From Dugong dugon (Eukaryota > Chordata > Mammalia > Sirenia > Dugongidae), in NCBI GenBank assembly GCA_030035585.1, contig CM057473.1, positions 8,730,501 through 8,794,500 on the forward strand: DNA of 64,000 nucleotides, given 5' to 3'. Under the pieces are notes generated by a model that had not been told where the DNA came from, did no database searches, and was given only the letters and a program-made list of their open reading frames with translations. Shown here piece by piece: positions 10,576 through 22,018 of the stretch; the first letter of the stretch is position 1, and every line of letters starts with the position of its first letter. Position numbers and translations under genes: made by a program.

Positions 10576-11568
10576 TAGTATCTTTGGATCCTCACTAATT
10601 TGTGAGTAAATGACTTAAATCCAAGCAATATGAGGGTTACGGAATTCTTTTCAATGATCCCTTGGTTGGGGCATGGGGCTCAAAAAGATACACAACTCAC
10701 CAGCAGCTTTAATAGAACAAAAATGAGGCCACATACCTCTTGGTCACATCACTGTAGCAGCAATGACAATATCATTTTCCCAAGATTCCCCACTAAATTC
10801 ATGAGGACAGGCCTTGGTGCACCTTGAGCTCCTCCTCATGCATTAAGCCTCAGGGTATATTATAGCAACCAGGATGATTATATTCAAGGACAATTAAAAA
10901 CGGTCTAGCAGAACTGTGAGAAGGCCAGGTAGCTTACCAACATAGCACCCAACCAGGGTCATTTTAAATAAATAAAATCCTAAAATGCAATTAGACATGT
11001 TATTCCTTATTTTCTTTTATTATTAATCATTGTAAATTCATTCCTATTGTTCTCTATCCTAATCTCCAGACAGGAAATTATACAGTAGCTTTACAAACTG
11101 ACCCGGGTAAAAACCTCCTTACAATCTCTTTATACCATTCCCAGAGAATTTCAAGGTAATATCTGTACTTCCAAGGATTACTAGCTCCCCTAGTTACCAC
11201 AGCATATACACAGAGTCTCTAATCTGAGTTTATGCTTGTGAAAAGCGTTTAGCTCAGGGGCTGGCAATGCCAATGGCCTAGCCAACATCCTATCCAATAA
11301 TATAACTGAGCTGCTGGATCACTCCTGAGTAATCAGCATTCAGATTTCCTTTAATCATCACATCTAAGACCCTATTAATCCCTTTTGTTGTGTGTAAAAA
11401 TTGTGTAGTAATAAAAGAAAAGGCTCAACCGACCTCAGGGCTTAACTTTTAGACATAGGGTCTAACAAATTTTTTTTTAAAAAGCTTTGATGTCGAGTTA
11501 CTTATTCACATAATTTTCTTGCCCCACATCATTTGCCAGTATTCCTGGAGTAGAGATTCAAAATCGTC
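10576..11568. other. Unique sequence, nothing recognised
   Basis: Ordinary AT-rich sequence. The small open frame at 10630-10827 has no recognisable domain. Confidence 0.5.
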
Positions 11569-11578
11569 ACATAAATAT

Positions 11579-11755
11579 CTGTTATTGTTGTTGTTGGGTG
11601 CCATGGAGTCGATTCCGACTCATAGCGACCCTCCGTACAACAAAACAAAACCCTGCCTGGTCCCGTGCCGCCCTCACAATCGTTGCTATGCTTCAGTCCA
11701 TTGTTGCCACCGCTGTGTTAATCCATCTCGTTGAAGGTCTTTCTCTTTTTCACTG
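11579..11755 (-). mobile_element. RTE LINE 3' end with TSD
   Basis: Antisense 3' end of the RTE (GTTGTTGTTGGGTGCCATGG onward), truncated after about 175 bp. A 10-bp duplication ACATAAATAT (11569-11578 and 11756-11765) frames it. Confidence 0.93.
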
Positions 11756-12017
11756 ACATAAATATATACAAACTAGGAAATGGTAAGACCTGTCCAGGTG
11801 ACAAGACATTCCATGCCCAAAGTGTATTCTATCCCATCTCAGAGGTGTGTTGTTGCTGATCCTGCTATTTATTAAAGCCTCATTCTGTCATTTGCCTTAT
11901 GAGAGTGACTTGTCATAGGATGGCTTAGAGTGCTAAGAAACACGCAGAGATTCCCCCGTGATGTGAAGATAAGCTTCCTGAAGATTGTTCGCTGAATGCA
12001 GACACTATTTTAGCTCA

Positions 12018-12227
12018 GGAGTTCCTGAGTGGTACAAACGGTTAATGCTGGCCTGCTAACCTAAAGGTTACAGGTTCCAGTCCACTCAGAGGCACCTCAC
12101 ATGAAAGGTCGAGGGATCTACTTCCTAAAAATCAGCCTTTGAAAACCCTGGGGAGTACAGTTCTACTCTGACACACTTGGGATCGTCATGAGTTAGAATC
12201 GATTCTATGGCAACTGATTTTTTGTTG
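12018..12227 (+). mobile_element. AfroSINE copy (GAGTTCCTG-head variant)
   Basis: Sense copy of the longer variant: GGAGTTCCTGAGTGG head, GATCTACTTCC module, GACACACTTGGGATCG, tail TATGGCAACTGATTTTTT. Confidence 0.94.
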
Positions 12228-12363
12228 TCTCTTAAGACGTTAATAAATATTTCTATGGCTGACATGTAATTCTAGAATTCCCTAACATTTTGGCTACCTA
12301 TTTACTGTATAAAATAAGAAACTGGAACTTTTCACTAACAGTTTATCCTGTAAAATATATAAC

Positions 12364-12440
12364 TTGGAAACCCTATGAGGCAGTTCTACTCTGTCCTATA
12401 GGGTCGCTATGAGTTGGGATCAGCTGAACAGCAACAGGTA
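12364..12440 (+). mobile_element. AfroSINE, 3' fragment
   Basis: Only the body and tail remain (CTTGGAAACCCTATGAGGCA to AGCAACAGG). Confidence 0.88.
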
Positions 12441-12830
12441 TAGTAAATACAAGGCAAAACACTTATGCCTGACATATACTTAGTAAACCCAATGCTTTAG
12501 TTTCAGCATACACTAGAAAAGTCAAATCAGAGAAGCACTACTCCCTGCTGCTTCCTTGGGTCCATGCATTAGTTACTCACCTGAAGTCCTCTCATGGTAA
12601 CTGCATTTCCTGGTTATAGGATGGACCCAATATATGGGTTTTCCCTATAGTGAATATACTATTAGAAGTAATTGTAACTCAATCATTCTTCATTTCAATA
12701 CAATAGTTAAGTAGAAACACAACAGAAAACAGAAATGTAATCAATCAAAAAAAATGTAATAAATATATTTTTAGGTGAAGAAATAGTCCAAAAAATGTGA
12801 ATTTGGAAGTTTGCCCCATTTGTCAATTAT

Positions 12831-13099
12831 GTTGTTGTTATTCACTGCCATCCAGTAGGCCCCCTGACTCATGGCTCATGGGTGACCCCATGTACAAAGG
12901 GATTAGACTGTTGTAATTCACAGGATTTTTAGACATAGATAGCCAGGCCTTTCTTCCTAGGCTGTCTTAGTCTGGAATCACAGCTGAAACCTGTTCAGCA
13001 TGATAAAAACATGCAAGCCTCCGCAGACATTGCTGAGAATTGAACCCAGATCTTCCACATGGAAGGTGAGAATTCTGTCACTGAACCACCACTGCCCCC
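12831..13099 (-). mobile_element. Longer tRNA-derived SINE, antisense, with TSD
   Basis: Starts with the RTE-like tail (GTTGTTGTTATTC), has a distinct central body (CAGCTGAAACCTGTTCAGCATG) and ends in a tRNA-like head. TTTGTCAATTAT flanks it at 12819-12830 and 13100-13111; the match extends to 19 bp with one mismatch. The same variant is at 22019-22365. Confidence 0.88.
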
Positions 13100-13111
13100 T
13101 TTGTCAATTAT

Positions 13112-13271
13112 AAACCAAAAAAGCCAAACCCTTTGCTGTCGAGTTGATTCCCACTCATAGAGACCCTATAGAACAGGGTAGAGCTGCCCCATAGAATCTC
13201 CAAGGAGAGGCTAGTGGATTCAAACTGCTGACCTTTTGGTTAGCAGCCGACCTCTTAACCACTGCACCACC
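13112..13271 (-). mobile_element. AfroSINE copy
   Basis: Antisense short-body copy, CCAAACCCTTTGCTGTCGAG tail to CTGCACCACC head, directly abutting the preceding SINE. Confidence 0.95.
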
Positions 13272-14424
13272 AATTCATCTTGACACCATTAGTCATTAAT
13301 TTTATCCAAGTTTATGTTCTTAATTAATAAAAATCAAAAAATACCAGGAAATAAAATGTGTTTTAAGGGAACATCCTACCCTTCGTTAAACAAATGAACA
13401 GACAAGAAACCTACACTCTTAAAACAGAGGAGAAATAAGCACATGGATCAATTTTCTTTGACTTTGGCTCCATTCTAGAGTCTGCTAAAATTGCACAGTA
13501 GATTACTCCCCCACACCAATAACAGTAAAACATATAAAAGCTAAGCTAATAAATCATGCAAATCCATAGGACGCTATCAAATTTAAACTAAGCTTAAAAA
13601 TTGAGCAATGCCGTGGAATACACTGACTTCTGATTAAAAAAAAAAGGATACAACTAAATCCAAATTCAAGCTACTCCACATTTTGTGATGACAGTAAAGC
13701 TTTTCTTTTAAAAAAGATCCAAGTCTTAAAAATAATTGGGAGCAAAACCAAGTGTCATCTAGAAGTCACTTTCTTGTTTTTTCAGCACTGTGGGCAACTT
13801 TTATAAGAATGAGAAAATTGGGTTTACCGAAAATGAAATTTTGATGAAGTGCTATTGAAGTGTGATATTCTATGAAATCCCATGTTACCTTAGAAGGAGC
13901 CAATGACAACGTTAAGTTATTACGAGACTAAGTTGATCTTCTTCTTCTTCTTTCTTTTTTTTTTTTTTTGTAAATTGTAGGGTAGTGACTATTTTGGCAT
14001 TCTCTGTAATGTGCAAATAGTATTTCCCAACTCTTAAGTCCAGATCCTAGCTCAGTGATTTCCTGAACCCAGATTTACTACAAAAACCTTCCTTGTTCTT
14101 ACGAGGCCTCTGAAAGAGGACGCATTTGAAATTTATACCATGTAATTATCTTCTACTCTGTGATAATGTTTCATACTTCTCTTGTTTTCTCAACTGGTTT
14201 GTAAGCTCCTGGGACAGGATCCATGCCTTATGCAGCTTTTCCTCCTTTTACATCAAGTCCACGTTGCTAAGACTGTAGTGATTCTTAACAGGGATTTGTA
14301 GATTCATTGGTCAGTTTGTTAACTGTATTATTATATTAATAAGAAGAACAAAGTCAATTCACTATTAAAGGTGTATGGATTAAGACAATTGTCTCTCTAA
14401 TGAATTTAAAGAGAATTTCAGTCC
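13272..14424. other. Unique sequence with a CTT/T tract
   Basis: No gene or dispersed repeat recognised. A (CTT)n followed by poly-T lies at about 13938-13969. Confidence 0.5.
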
Positions 14425-14434
14425 TCATTCTGCT

Positions 14435-14675
14435 AATTAAAAAAAAAAAATGTTGCCATTGAGTCAATTCCAATTCATGGCTATCCCATATTGATTCCAA
14501 TTCATGGCTATGTTTCATAGGGTTTTCTTGGCTGTAATCTTTATGGGAGCAGATCTCCAGGCCTTTCTTCCATGGAGCCACTGGGTTTGACCTGCCAACC
14601 TTTTGGTTACCAGCTGAGCGCAAACTGTTAAACATTTTTTTGAACAGTTAAACTGTTAAGCGCCACCCAGAGATT
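14435..14675 (-). mobile_element. AfroSINE copy with internal duplications and TSD
   Basis: Antisense long-body copy flanked by TCATTCTGCT (14425-14434, 14676-14685). Two parts are doubled: ATTCCAATTCATGGCTAT near the tail and a diverged AACTGTTAA segment near the head. Confidence 0.92.
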
Positions 14676-14844
14676 TCATTCTGCTGATACATAGACTCAA
14701 TTACACTACTCTTCTGCTCAGATAACCAACATCATTTGACAATTTTTTAACTTTAGAAATAGCTGCTAAACTCGTGGCGCCTTAATGTTGCCACTGTTCA
14801 CATTTACTTAGAATCTCTGTAAAGATTGCGCAGAATACTGAACA

Positions 14845-15213
14845 AAGATAACCGAAGAGGTGTTGGCAAAGAATACTGAATATTGAATATTGCCAGAAGA
14901 ACAAACAGATCTGTCTTGCAAGAAGTACAGCCAGAACGTTCCCTAGAAGTAAAGATGGTGAGACTTCGTCTCGTGTACTTTGGACATGTTATCAGGAGGG
15001 ACCAGTCCCTGGAGAAGGACATCATTTCTGGTAAAACAGAGAGTCAGCAAAAAATGAGGAAGACCCTCAGTGAGATGGATTGACACAGTGGCTGCAACAA
15101 CAGGCTCAAACACAGCAAGGATTGTGCGGATGGTGCAGACCTGGGCAGGGTTTCGTTCTGTTGTACATAATGTCACCACGAGTTGGAACCGCCACGATGG
15201 CCCTTAACAACAA
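14845..15213 (+). mobile_element. RTE LINE 3' end
   Basis: Sense copy of the RTE C-terminal coding region and 3' end, finishing in CTTAACAACAACAGC. Codons for the RRDQSLEKDI block are readable at about 14995-15025. 5'-truncated, with stops and frameshifts. Confidence 0.93.
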
Positions 15214-15244
15214 CAGCGACAAAGAGACTGTGGCCTATACTTCA

Positions 15245-15543
15245 GACGAGTAGTTTAAAGTCTTAGTGAGTAGAAGTCACCTGGGTTATTTGTTTAAAAG
15301 GCAGATTTCCAGGTCCCAGGCCCAGAGACTCTGAGTCAATAGATGAGGCATTTTTTATTGTGAGTTGCCGCTGAGTCAATTCTGACTAATGGTGAGCCCA
15401 TGTGTTACACAGTAGAACTAACTCCATAGGGTTTTCTTGGCTATAATCTTTGCAGAAGCAGATCGCCAGGTCCTTTCTGCTGTAGCACTGCTGGTGAAGC
15501 ATAGTTTTCGGGAATCTGCATTTTAAATCAGGGCATTTTAAGA
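15245..15543 (+). mobile_element. MER5-type hAT MITE split by a SINE
   Basis: The left part (15245-15345) reads AGTCACCTGGGTTATTTGTT and AGACTCTGAGTCAATAGATG; the right part (15508-15543) continues with GAATCTGCATTTTAAA. This is the pattern of MER5A-like non-autonomous hAT elements. Confidence 0.75.
15352..15502 (-). mobile_element. AfroSINE fragment inside the MER5 element
   Basis: Antisense copy lacking most of the tRNA-like head: GTGAGTTGCCGCTGAGTC to the GCTGTAGCACTGCTGGTG part. Confidence 0.88.
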
Positions 15544-15828
15544 GATGATAAGAAATACTAATTAAAATCTCTGAAATAACTTTGGAAATGCTTTCAAGCT
15601 TAGAATTAAGAAAATAAATTATCAGTGCAAGACAAGAATTCCATTTTCTTTGGCTTTAGTAGAAACCTCTAGAAAAACTGAAGAGCTATAAATTCAACAA
15701 TATCAGTAATCACTTTAAGTGTGAATGTTCTAAACATACAAGTTACAAAAAAGAGGTTATCAGAGTGGATGAAAATAAAAAAAAGCCTCAACTATATGCC
15801 AACTATAAAAAATCCACTTCAGATATAA

Positions 15829-15872
15829 AGGAGCCTTGGTGGCACAGTGGTTAAAGAGCTCGGCTGCTAACC
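15829..15872 (+). mobile_element. AfroSINE 5' head scrap
   Basis: Only the tRNA-like head is present (AGGAGCCTTGGTGGCACAGT to GCTGCTAACC). The L1 resumes immediately, having lost most of the endonuclease and the region before the RT. A 3'-truncated SINE implies a deletion after insertion. Confidence 0.88.
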
Positions 15873-15915
15873 GATCGTTATCAATAGATGTATAAAAAGC
15901 ATTGCACAATGTCCC

Positions 15916-16131
15916 ATGCCCGTTCATGATAAAACTCTCAGCAAACTTGGAATAGATGGGAACTTCTTCAACTTGGTAAAGAACACCTACAAAAATCCCG
16001 CAGCTAACATGGTACTTAATGGTGAGAAACTAGACGTTTCCCCCCTAATGCTGGGAACAAAAGAAGGATGCCCCCTCTCACCACTCCCGTTCTATATTGT
16101 ACTGTCAGCCCTAGTTAACGCAATTAGATGA
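15916..16131 (+). pseudogene. L1 RT-domain fragment
   Basis: A 71-codon open stretch of the L1 RT: NGEKLDVSPLMLGTKEGCPLSP matches the family motif before the catalytic box. The box itself follows near 16185-16200 in a shifted frame as FTDD instead of FADD. It belongs to the old L1 remnant and has no independent function. Confidence 0.88.
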
Positions 16132-16289
16132 GAAAATAAAATAAAAAACATGCAGATTGAGAAGAAAGAAATAAAACAGTCTTTGTTCACAGATGATATG
16201 ATTGCATATATTGAAAAATCCCAAAGAATTGACAAAAAAGTCTTCTGGAACTAAGTGATAACAGCAAGGTTGCTGGATATAAGATTAAT

Positions 16290-16731
16290 GGATTGGTTTC
16301 TTAGGTCTGCTGTTAACAAAACCCCCAAAACTGGGTGGCTTATAAGACCATAACTTTTTTACCTCATAGTTCTAGAAGCTGGAAGTCTGAGATCAGGGTG
16401 TTGACCTTGTTGATTCCTTCTGTGGCTTTGAGGGAGAATCTGTTGCATGTCTCTCTCCTAGTATCTGGTAGCTCCGGGGATTCTTTGACTTGCAGCTGCA
16501 GTATTACTCAGCATCCTTCCTAAATTTACCTCCCTGTGTCTGTGTATTTTCTCTTTCATAAATACACTAGGCATGCAGGATTAGGGCATACCTTATCACA
16601 GTATGACCTCATGTTAACCTAAATGATAATGTCTTGAAAGATCCCATCTCCAGACAGGATCACAATCACAGGTACAGGGCTTAGAATTTCAACAATTTCT
16701 TTTGGTAGAGACATAATTCAATCCATAACAC
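16290..16731 (-). mobile_element. Solo LTR of the ERVL-MaLR (MLT1/MST) group
   Basis: The minus strand begins TGTTATGGATTGAATTATGT, the typical MaLR LTR start, and continues with GGAGATGGGATCTTTCAAGA and the GATCTCAGACTTCCAGCTTC block. The 5-bp duplication TTAAT (16285-16289, 16732-16736) fits LTR integration. No internal retroviral sequence is present, so recombination left one LTR. Confidence 0.88.
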
Positions 16732-17263
16732 TTAATATACAAACGTCAATTGCTTTCTGATATACCAGTAATGAACAATTGGTATTTGAAATTAAAAGGA
16801 CAACATCGTTTACACTAGCAACCCCCTCCCAAAAGTGAAATACTTAGCTATACATCTAACAAACATATATCTAATCTATATGAAGAGAAAACTACAAAAC
16901 TCTGATAAGAAACGTCACAAAAGGTCCAGGTAAGTGGAGGTATATTCCATGTTAATGGATAGGAAGGCTTAATATTATTAAGACGTCAGTTCTTTGCAAA
17001 CTGATCTTTAGATTCAACGCAACCCAGGTCAAAATCCCAGCAAGTTATTTTGTTGATATTGTTTTTTCAGAGCCTTCTTTTGAGGAAATTCCCAACTAAG
17101 AAAGGAAATATTGCAATGGGGTGGGGGCAGGGGGGTGGTATTATCATCAGAGGGATAGCATCAAGGGGAAGTAAGGGACATGAAGTCCAGAGAAGCTTGC
17201 TCTTCCTATGAGGAGAAGGATGCTGAAGCTTCTGTGTGAATTGAAGGGCAGTTTTCAAGATCT

Positions 17264-17470
17264 AAGGAGCCCTGGTGGCACAATGGTTAAGCATTCAGCT
17301 GCTAACCTGAAGGTCAGCTGTTCAAACCCACCAGCCGTTCCACGGGGAAAGATGTGACGGTCTGCTCCCTTAAAGATTACAGCCTTGGAAACCCTATGGG
17401 GCAGTTTTACTCTGTCCTATAGGGTCATTATGAGTCAGAATCAACTAGAAGGCAAAGGGGTTTTTGGTTT
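17264..17470 (+). mobile_element. AfroSINE copy with short TSD
   Basis: Full-length sense long-body copy, AGGAGCCCTGGTGGCACAAT to GGCAAAGGGGTTTTTGG, flanked by AGATCTA on both sides. Confidence 0.96.
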
Positions 17471-17495
17471 CCAGATCTATCTTTCCTCTGCACCC

Positions 17496-17660
17496 AGCTA
17501 CTTAAAGTGTGGTTTGTGGACCAGCAGCAGCGACATCATCTGGAAGCTTGTTAGAAATGCAGAATCTCAGGTCACACCCTACACTTACTGAATCAGATTG
17601 TGCGTTTAGACAAGATTCCAAGATGGTTACTTATGCACATTAAAATTTGAGAAGCATGAC
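17496..17660 (-). mobile_element. MER5A-like hAT MITE
   Basis: Antisense: AAAGTGTGGTTTGTGGACCA at the start and CACATTAAAATTTGAGAAGC at the end are the terminal parts of MER5A. The middle (TGGAAGCTTGTTAGAAATGC) also matches. Confidence 0.87.
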
Positions 17661-17701
17661 CCTAGCTGGCCCATTTTTTAAGCTACTGTAAGGTATGTTT
17701 C

Positions 17702-17912
17702 GGAGTCCCTGGGTGGTACAAACCCTTGACTTGCTTGGCTGCTAACAGGAAGATTGGAGGTTCAAGTCCACCCAGAGTCACCTTGGAAGAAAGTCCTGAT
17801 GATCTACTTCCAAAAAATCAGCTACTTAAAATCCTTCGGAATACAGTTCTACTCTGACAGACATAAGGTCACATGAGATGGAGTCAGCTCAACTTCAGCT
17901 GGTTTTACTGGT
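17702..17912 (+). mobile_element. AfroSINE copy (GAGTCCCTGGG-head variant)
   Basis: Sense copy, GGAGTCCCTGGGTGGTACAA head, CTACTTCCAAAAAATCAGC module and TCAGCTGGTTTTACTGG tail. TAAGGTA occurs on both sides. Confidence 0.93.
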
Positions 17913-17924
17913 TAAGGTACATTC

Positions 17925-17979
17925 CACTGCCACTTGGTAGTATGAATTTGAACAAGCTGCTTAATCTCTCTAAGTAGGT
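17925..17979 (+). mobile_element. MIR fragment
   Basis: A short sense MIR core: AACAAGCTGCTTAATCTCTC preceded by a CACTT..AGTATGAATTTG piece. It is cut at its right side by the RTE insertion. Confidence 0.6.
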
Positions 17980-17989
17980 TTTCTCATAT

Positions 17990-18702
17990 GTTGTTAGGTG
18001 TTATCCAGTTGGTTCTGACTCATAGTGACCCTGTGTACAACAGAACAAAACACTGCCTGGTCCTGTGCCATCCTGACAATAATTGTTATGTTTGAGCCCA
18101 TTGTTGCAGCCACTGTGTCAGTCCATCTCATTGAGGGTCTTCCTCTTTTTTGGTGACCCTCTACTTTATCAGGCATGATGTCCTTTTCCAGGGACTGGTC
18201 CCTCCCGATAACATGTCCAAAGTAACTGAGACAAAGTGCCGCCATCCTTGCTCCTAAGGAGCCTTCTGGCTGTACTTCTTTCAAAACAGATGTGATCATT
18301 CTTCTGGCAGTCCATGGTATAGTCAATATTCTCCAACACTGTAATTCAAAGGTGTCAATTCTTTGGTCTTCCTTATCCATTGTCCAGCTTTTGCATGCAT
18401 ATAAGGTGACTGAAAATACCATGGCTTGGGTCAGGCACACCTTAGTCCTCAAAGTGACATCATTGCTTTTTAACACTTGAAAGTATTCTTTTGCAGCAGA
18501 TTTGCCCAATGCAATACGTCATTTGATTGCCTGACTGCTGCTTCCATGGGTGTTGATTGTGAATCCAAGAAAAATGAAATCCTTGACAAGTTAATTATTT
18601 TCTCCATTTATCATGATGTTGTTTATTGGTCTAGTTGTGAGGATTTTTGTTTTCTTTATGTTGAGGTGCAATCATGCTGAAGACTGTAGTCTTTGATCTT
18701 CA
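17990..18702 (-). mobile_element. RTE LINE, 3' 0.7 kb, with TSD
   Basis: Antisense RTE from its GTTGTTAGGTG end to mid-ORF, framed by TTTCTCATAT (17980-17989, 18703-18712), so the insertion is exactly delimited. It carries the 171-codon frame listed next. Confidence 0.95.
17994..18509 (-). pseudogene. RTE ORF, C-terminal region, open for 171 codons
   Basis: The translation resembles the C-terminus of BovB-type polyproteins after the RT: KVCLTQAMVFSVTLYACKSW, then the WTARR and VLKEVQPEGSL blocks, then YFGHVIGRDQSLEKDI and KRGRPSMRWTD. This region follows the RT catalytic core in RTE-clade proteins. The start codon is only an internal Met and no RT motif is included, so the piece cannot act alone. 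Confidence 0.9.
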
Positions 18703-18712
18703 TTTCTCATAT

Positions 18713-19212
18713 AAAAGCGTAAATTTTGGACACACCACACGCAGACATACATACACATTTATCTTGCAGTGATATGTTAAAGATCAATCACGATACATGT
18801 ATATACCATGCAATGCTTGTCTCCTTAATAGTAGCAATGACAACGATGTTGAACGAGACCATAACCCTGACTATAGAAAAATGAAGAAGGACATAGAAAC
18901 ATGAAGAGAGGTTACTCCTGGGCAAAGACATCGGCACAGGACAAATCTAGAACAATGTAAGAGAAGCCAGGGAGGAGAGCTTTAAGGAGAAAGAGTAGTT
19001 GTATCTTAACAACAAATAGTTCAAGGATATTAGAAAAAAAGAGGGCAATAGATTTGACAAATAGTTCACTGAAGATATTTTAAAAACGCTTGTTTCAATT
19101 GATCGGTTTAAGTACAGTAGAGTCAATTCTAGAAGGCTTTCCCTCCCCACCAAAAGAATAAGTCATATCATGAACAACCTGCTCTGACTCCCAGCAGTTT
19201 CTGGGTCACCAC
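18713..19212. other. Unique sequence, nothing recognised
   Basis: No supportable gene or repeat. Confidence 0.5.
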
Positions 19213-19336
19213 TGGAGCCCTGGTGGCACCCTGGTTGAAAGCTCAGGGTGCTAACCAAAAGATCAGCAGTTCGAATCCACAAGCTGCTCCTTGGAAACCC
19301 TATGGGGCTATTCTACCCTGTCCTACAGGGTCGCTA
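19213..19336 (+). mobile_element. AfroSINE copy lacking its tail
   Basis: Sense head and body (TGGAGCCCTGGTGGCACC to CCTACAGGGTCGCTA); the final 40 or so bases are gone. Confidence 0.93.
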
Positions 19337-19648
19337 ATTTGTAATTTACTGAGGCAGAGCCATGGGTGTGTTGATTCATCAGTTATTTATTGTCTGATCC
19401 TGGCAGTGTTTCCCTTAGATATCTGTAAGTGAAAAGTGGTTACTTAGGAAGACCGCAAGAGTACTTCTTCATCCTTGTGACTTCAAAGTCTAACTTTTGA
19501 TACAAAAAAAGACAAACTGATGCTGGAAATTAACCTGAAAGACATGCAAGTGAACTTAAAATGCTTTTCTATCAACGTTCTATCAACGTTCAAAGACACA
19601 GTTAAATAGCTTAGAATCTTTAGAATAACTGTGTATATGATATATTAA
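19337..19648. other. Unique sequence
   Basis: Nothing recognised apart from a tandem repeat of ATCAACGTTC at about 19571-19591. Confidence 0.45.
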
Positions 19649-20830
19649 GATTTTTTTTTTTTTTAATTTTTATTGTGCATCAGGGAAAAGTTTACAGAGC
19701 AAATTAGTTTCCTGTTCAATGGTTTGTACATAAAGTGTTTTGTGGCCTTGGCTTCATTCCTCCCAATGGGTCAACAGTCTCCCCATTTTCTGTCGTAGGT
19801 ACCCCATTTCCTGTCATCTCATTTTTATACCCCTTCCTGCCTTCTCATCTTTGCTTTTACACAAATGTTACCCTTTTGATCTCAAATAATTGATTGTTCT
19901 AAGGCGTAGGTTCCTCTTGGGCATTATTGTTTATTTTATGGGCCTGTCTATGGTTTGGCTGAAATGTGGTCTCCAGGAATATCTTCAGTTCCAAGTCAGA
20001 AGTGTGTCTTAAGGAGTTCCTCTAGTCTCTGTCAGACCAGTAAGTCTGATCTTTTTTGTGAATTTGATTTTTGTTCTACAATTTTTCTCCTGCTCTGTCC
20101 AGGACCTTCTGCTGTGATCCCATTCAGATCAGCCAGTAGTGGTAGCCAGGCACCATGTAGTTCTTCTGGTCTCAAGGCTGTGTAGGCTGAGGTTCATGTG
20201 GTCCATGTGGTCCATTAGTCCTTTGGACTAATTGCTCTCTTGAGTTTTCGGTTTTCTTCACTCTCTTTTGCTCTGGAGGGTAAGAGACCAATAGCTGTAT
20301 CTTAGATGGCCTCTTGCAAGCTTTTAAGACTCCAGATGCTACTCACCAAAGTAGAACGCAGAACTGTGTCTTTATGAACTATGTTGTGCTGATTGGTGTA
20401 GATGTCCCCTGAGTCTATGGTCCTTTGCTTTCAAGCCTAGAAGCTTCGTCCTGCGAGGTGTTTGGTTATGTTTAAGAAGTTGCCTTGACTGTGGCCTTTG
20501 TGTGCTCTGTAGTCTATATTAAAACATAAACAGCATCTACAGTTATGGATGTAGAAATATCCACCACCAAATCTATATCTGAAGGTGGATGTGTTCCCTT
20601 ATACTCTCCCACACCTCTTGACATATCTATTTACCTATGAATCCATTCGCAGATAATTGTTTGTTAATACTATTGTTGCGGGATTGTCTATGCTATAGTA
20701 ATTAACATTGTTGCCCTTTGTTCTCGAGTTCCTCACAGTGTCCCCCTTGCCTTGGTCAGATTTTATTGACTCCTCCCATATTGTGTATTGCCTATTGAGA
20801 ATTTTAAGAACCATGATTTTCATCTTTTAA
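19649..20830 (-). mobile_element. L1 3' UTR, 5'-truncated, old copy
   Basis: The plus strand opens with a T run (the A tail) and reads the elephant-type L1 3' UTR in antisense: CTTCTCATCTTTGC, AGTCCTTTGGACTAATTGC, AGCTTTTAAGACTCCAGATG. It is more diverged than the copies at 39789, 51675 and 35760, and includes extra 3' UTR upstream sequence to about 20830. The right edge is approximate. Confidence 0.85.
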
Positions 20831-22018
20831 CACTGTTTATAAACTATGTACGTTGCCAATGTATAATTTTAAAAAAGTAAGAGACATGACTCTCATAGGA
20901 AAAAAGGATAGACGTTAAAAAATGTATTCAACCAATTAATAAGAGAACCAGTACGTTGGTAAAGGTGGGAGAAAGAGTATTTTGAGGAACTAGGTGTTTA
21001 TAGGCATTCTGAGAAAAGCATGTTAGAATACAATTGCTATAGGACATACTAACTGTTTAAGGTCTTAAAGGGCAATATAATACAATCTGTGGGATTATAG
21101 CCTCTTCTGGGCAGAAATCTCCAAGTTAATATGTAACTTCAGCGGCTGGTCTCTGAACGATTAATACATTGCAAAGTTATACACAGTTATAGTTTTCTTA
21201 AAAATTAAATAATCCTCTTAAACAATGTCCTGGTATGATGTTAATAGACCATACCACCCAACTTTTGCCTTATTTGCAAGTGTTAAATAGTTTTTTGTTA
21301 TATGCGTTTGAATTTTTACTATATTTCAAGTTGCTCATCTTTATAACAGCATAATAGATACTCCAAGTGGCCCCAGGGGTTTATATTTCAGTCTTTATTA
21401 ATTTCCCTTTTCTTTTTATCCTAGAGCTTCCTACTTCTCACATACTCACAGAATCATAGGCATTTTCTAATTTCAGGGCAGACATCCCTGATTAACTAGC
21501 AGAGGAATAGAATTAACCCTGGATTCCAAATGTAGTCAGAGTACCCTCATGTACTATTCTCCTGGTAAATAATAAAATTGCATAAAATAGTGTTAGAGGT
21601 CACCTTCTAATTTTAATGTTATATTGATAAGATTTATCGTTTCCTTAGCATTCTTGCCCAATAAGACATGTATTTATTATACATCTAAGTTTAGTTCAAG
21701 TATCATATGTCAATGGATTTAAGAGCAATTATCAGTATGTTTGGAGATAGTGCCTTTTTTAAGAATCACCCTACGTTATTTTAGTGCACAGCTTGTACCG
21801 TGGACCACTGTCATGCCTTTCGGGCTCGTTGACACTCTTTTCTGGGAAGGAATAAATGATGGGCTTTCGGTAGCTTCAGCTATCCAGAACATTGCACATT
21901 TGGGATGCCCAGATACCTTCTCTGTAAAAGCCCACTATCATTTATTCATGCTCACTTAGTGAGACAGAAAAATAGTCTAATAATTCAAATATGCCTTAAA
22001 TGATGTCAAACTGTGGTA
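20831..22018. other. Unique AT-rich sequence
   Basis: No repeat recognised. The stretch 21740-21960 is open for 72 codons and somewhat less AT-rich, but shows no domain and no convincing splice context. Confidence 0.45.

Larger units (their letters stand above)
15655..17062 (+). mobile_element. Old L1 ORF2 remnant, interrupted
   Basis: Three colinear pieces of one L1 ORF2. 15660-15828 is the endonuclease start. 15873-16289 is the RT domain. 16732-17062 is the region after the RT core, ending AAATCCCAGCAAGTTATTTTG. A SINE scrap (15829-15872) sits at an internal deletion and a solo LTR (16290-16731) splits the RT. Stops and frameshifts are present throughout. Confidence 0.85.

Noticed and set aside
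21741-21959. 72-codon frame in unique sequence, possible exon
   Set aside because: No domain, no clear splice sites, and such lengths are common by chance here.
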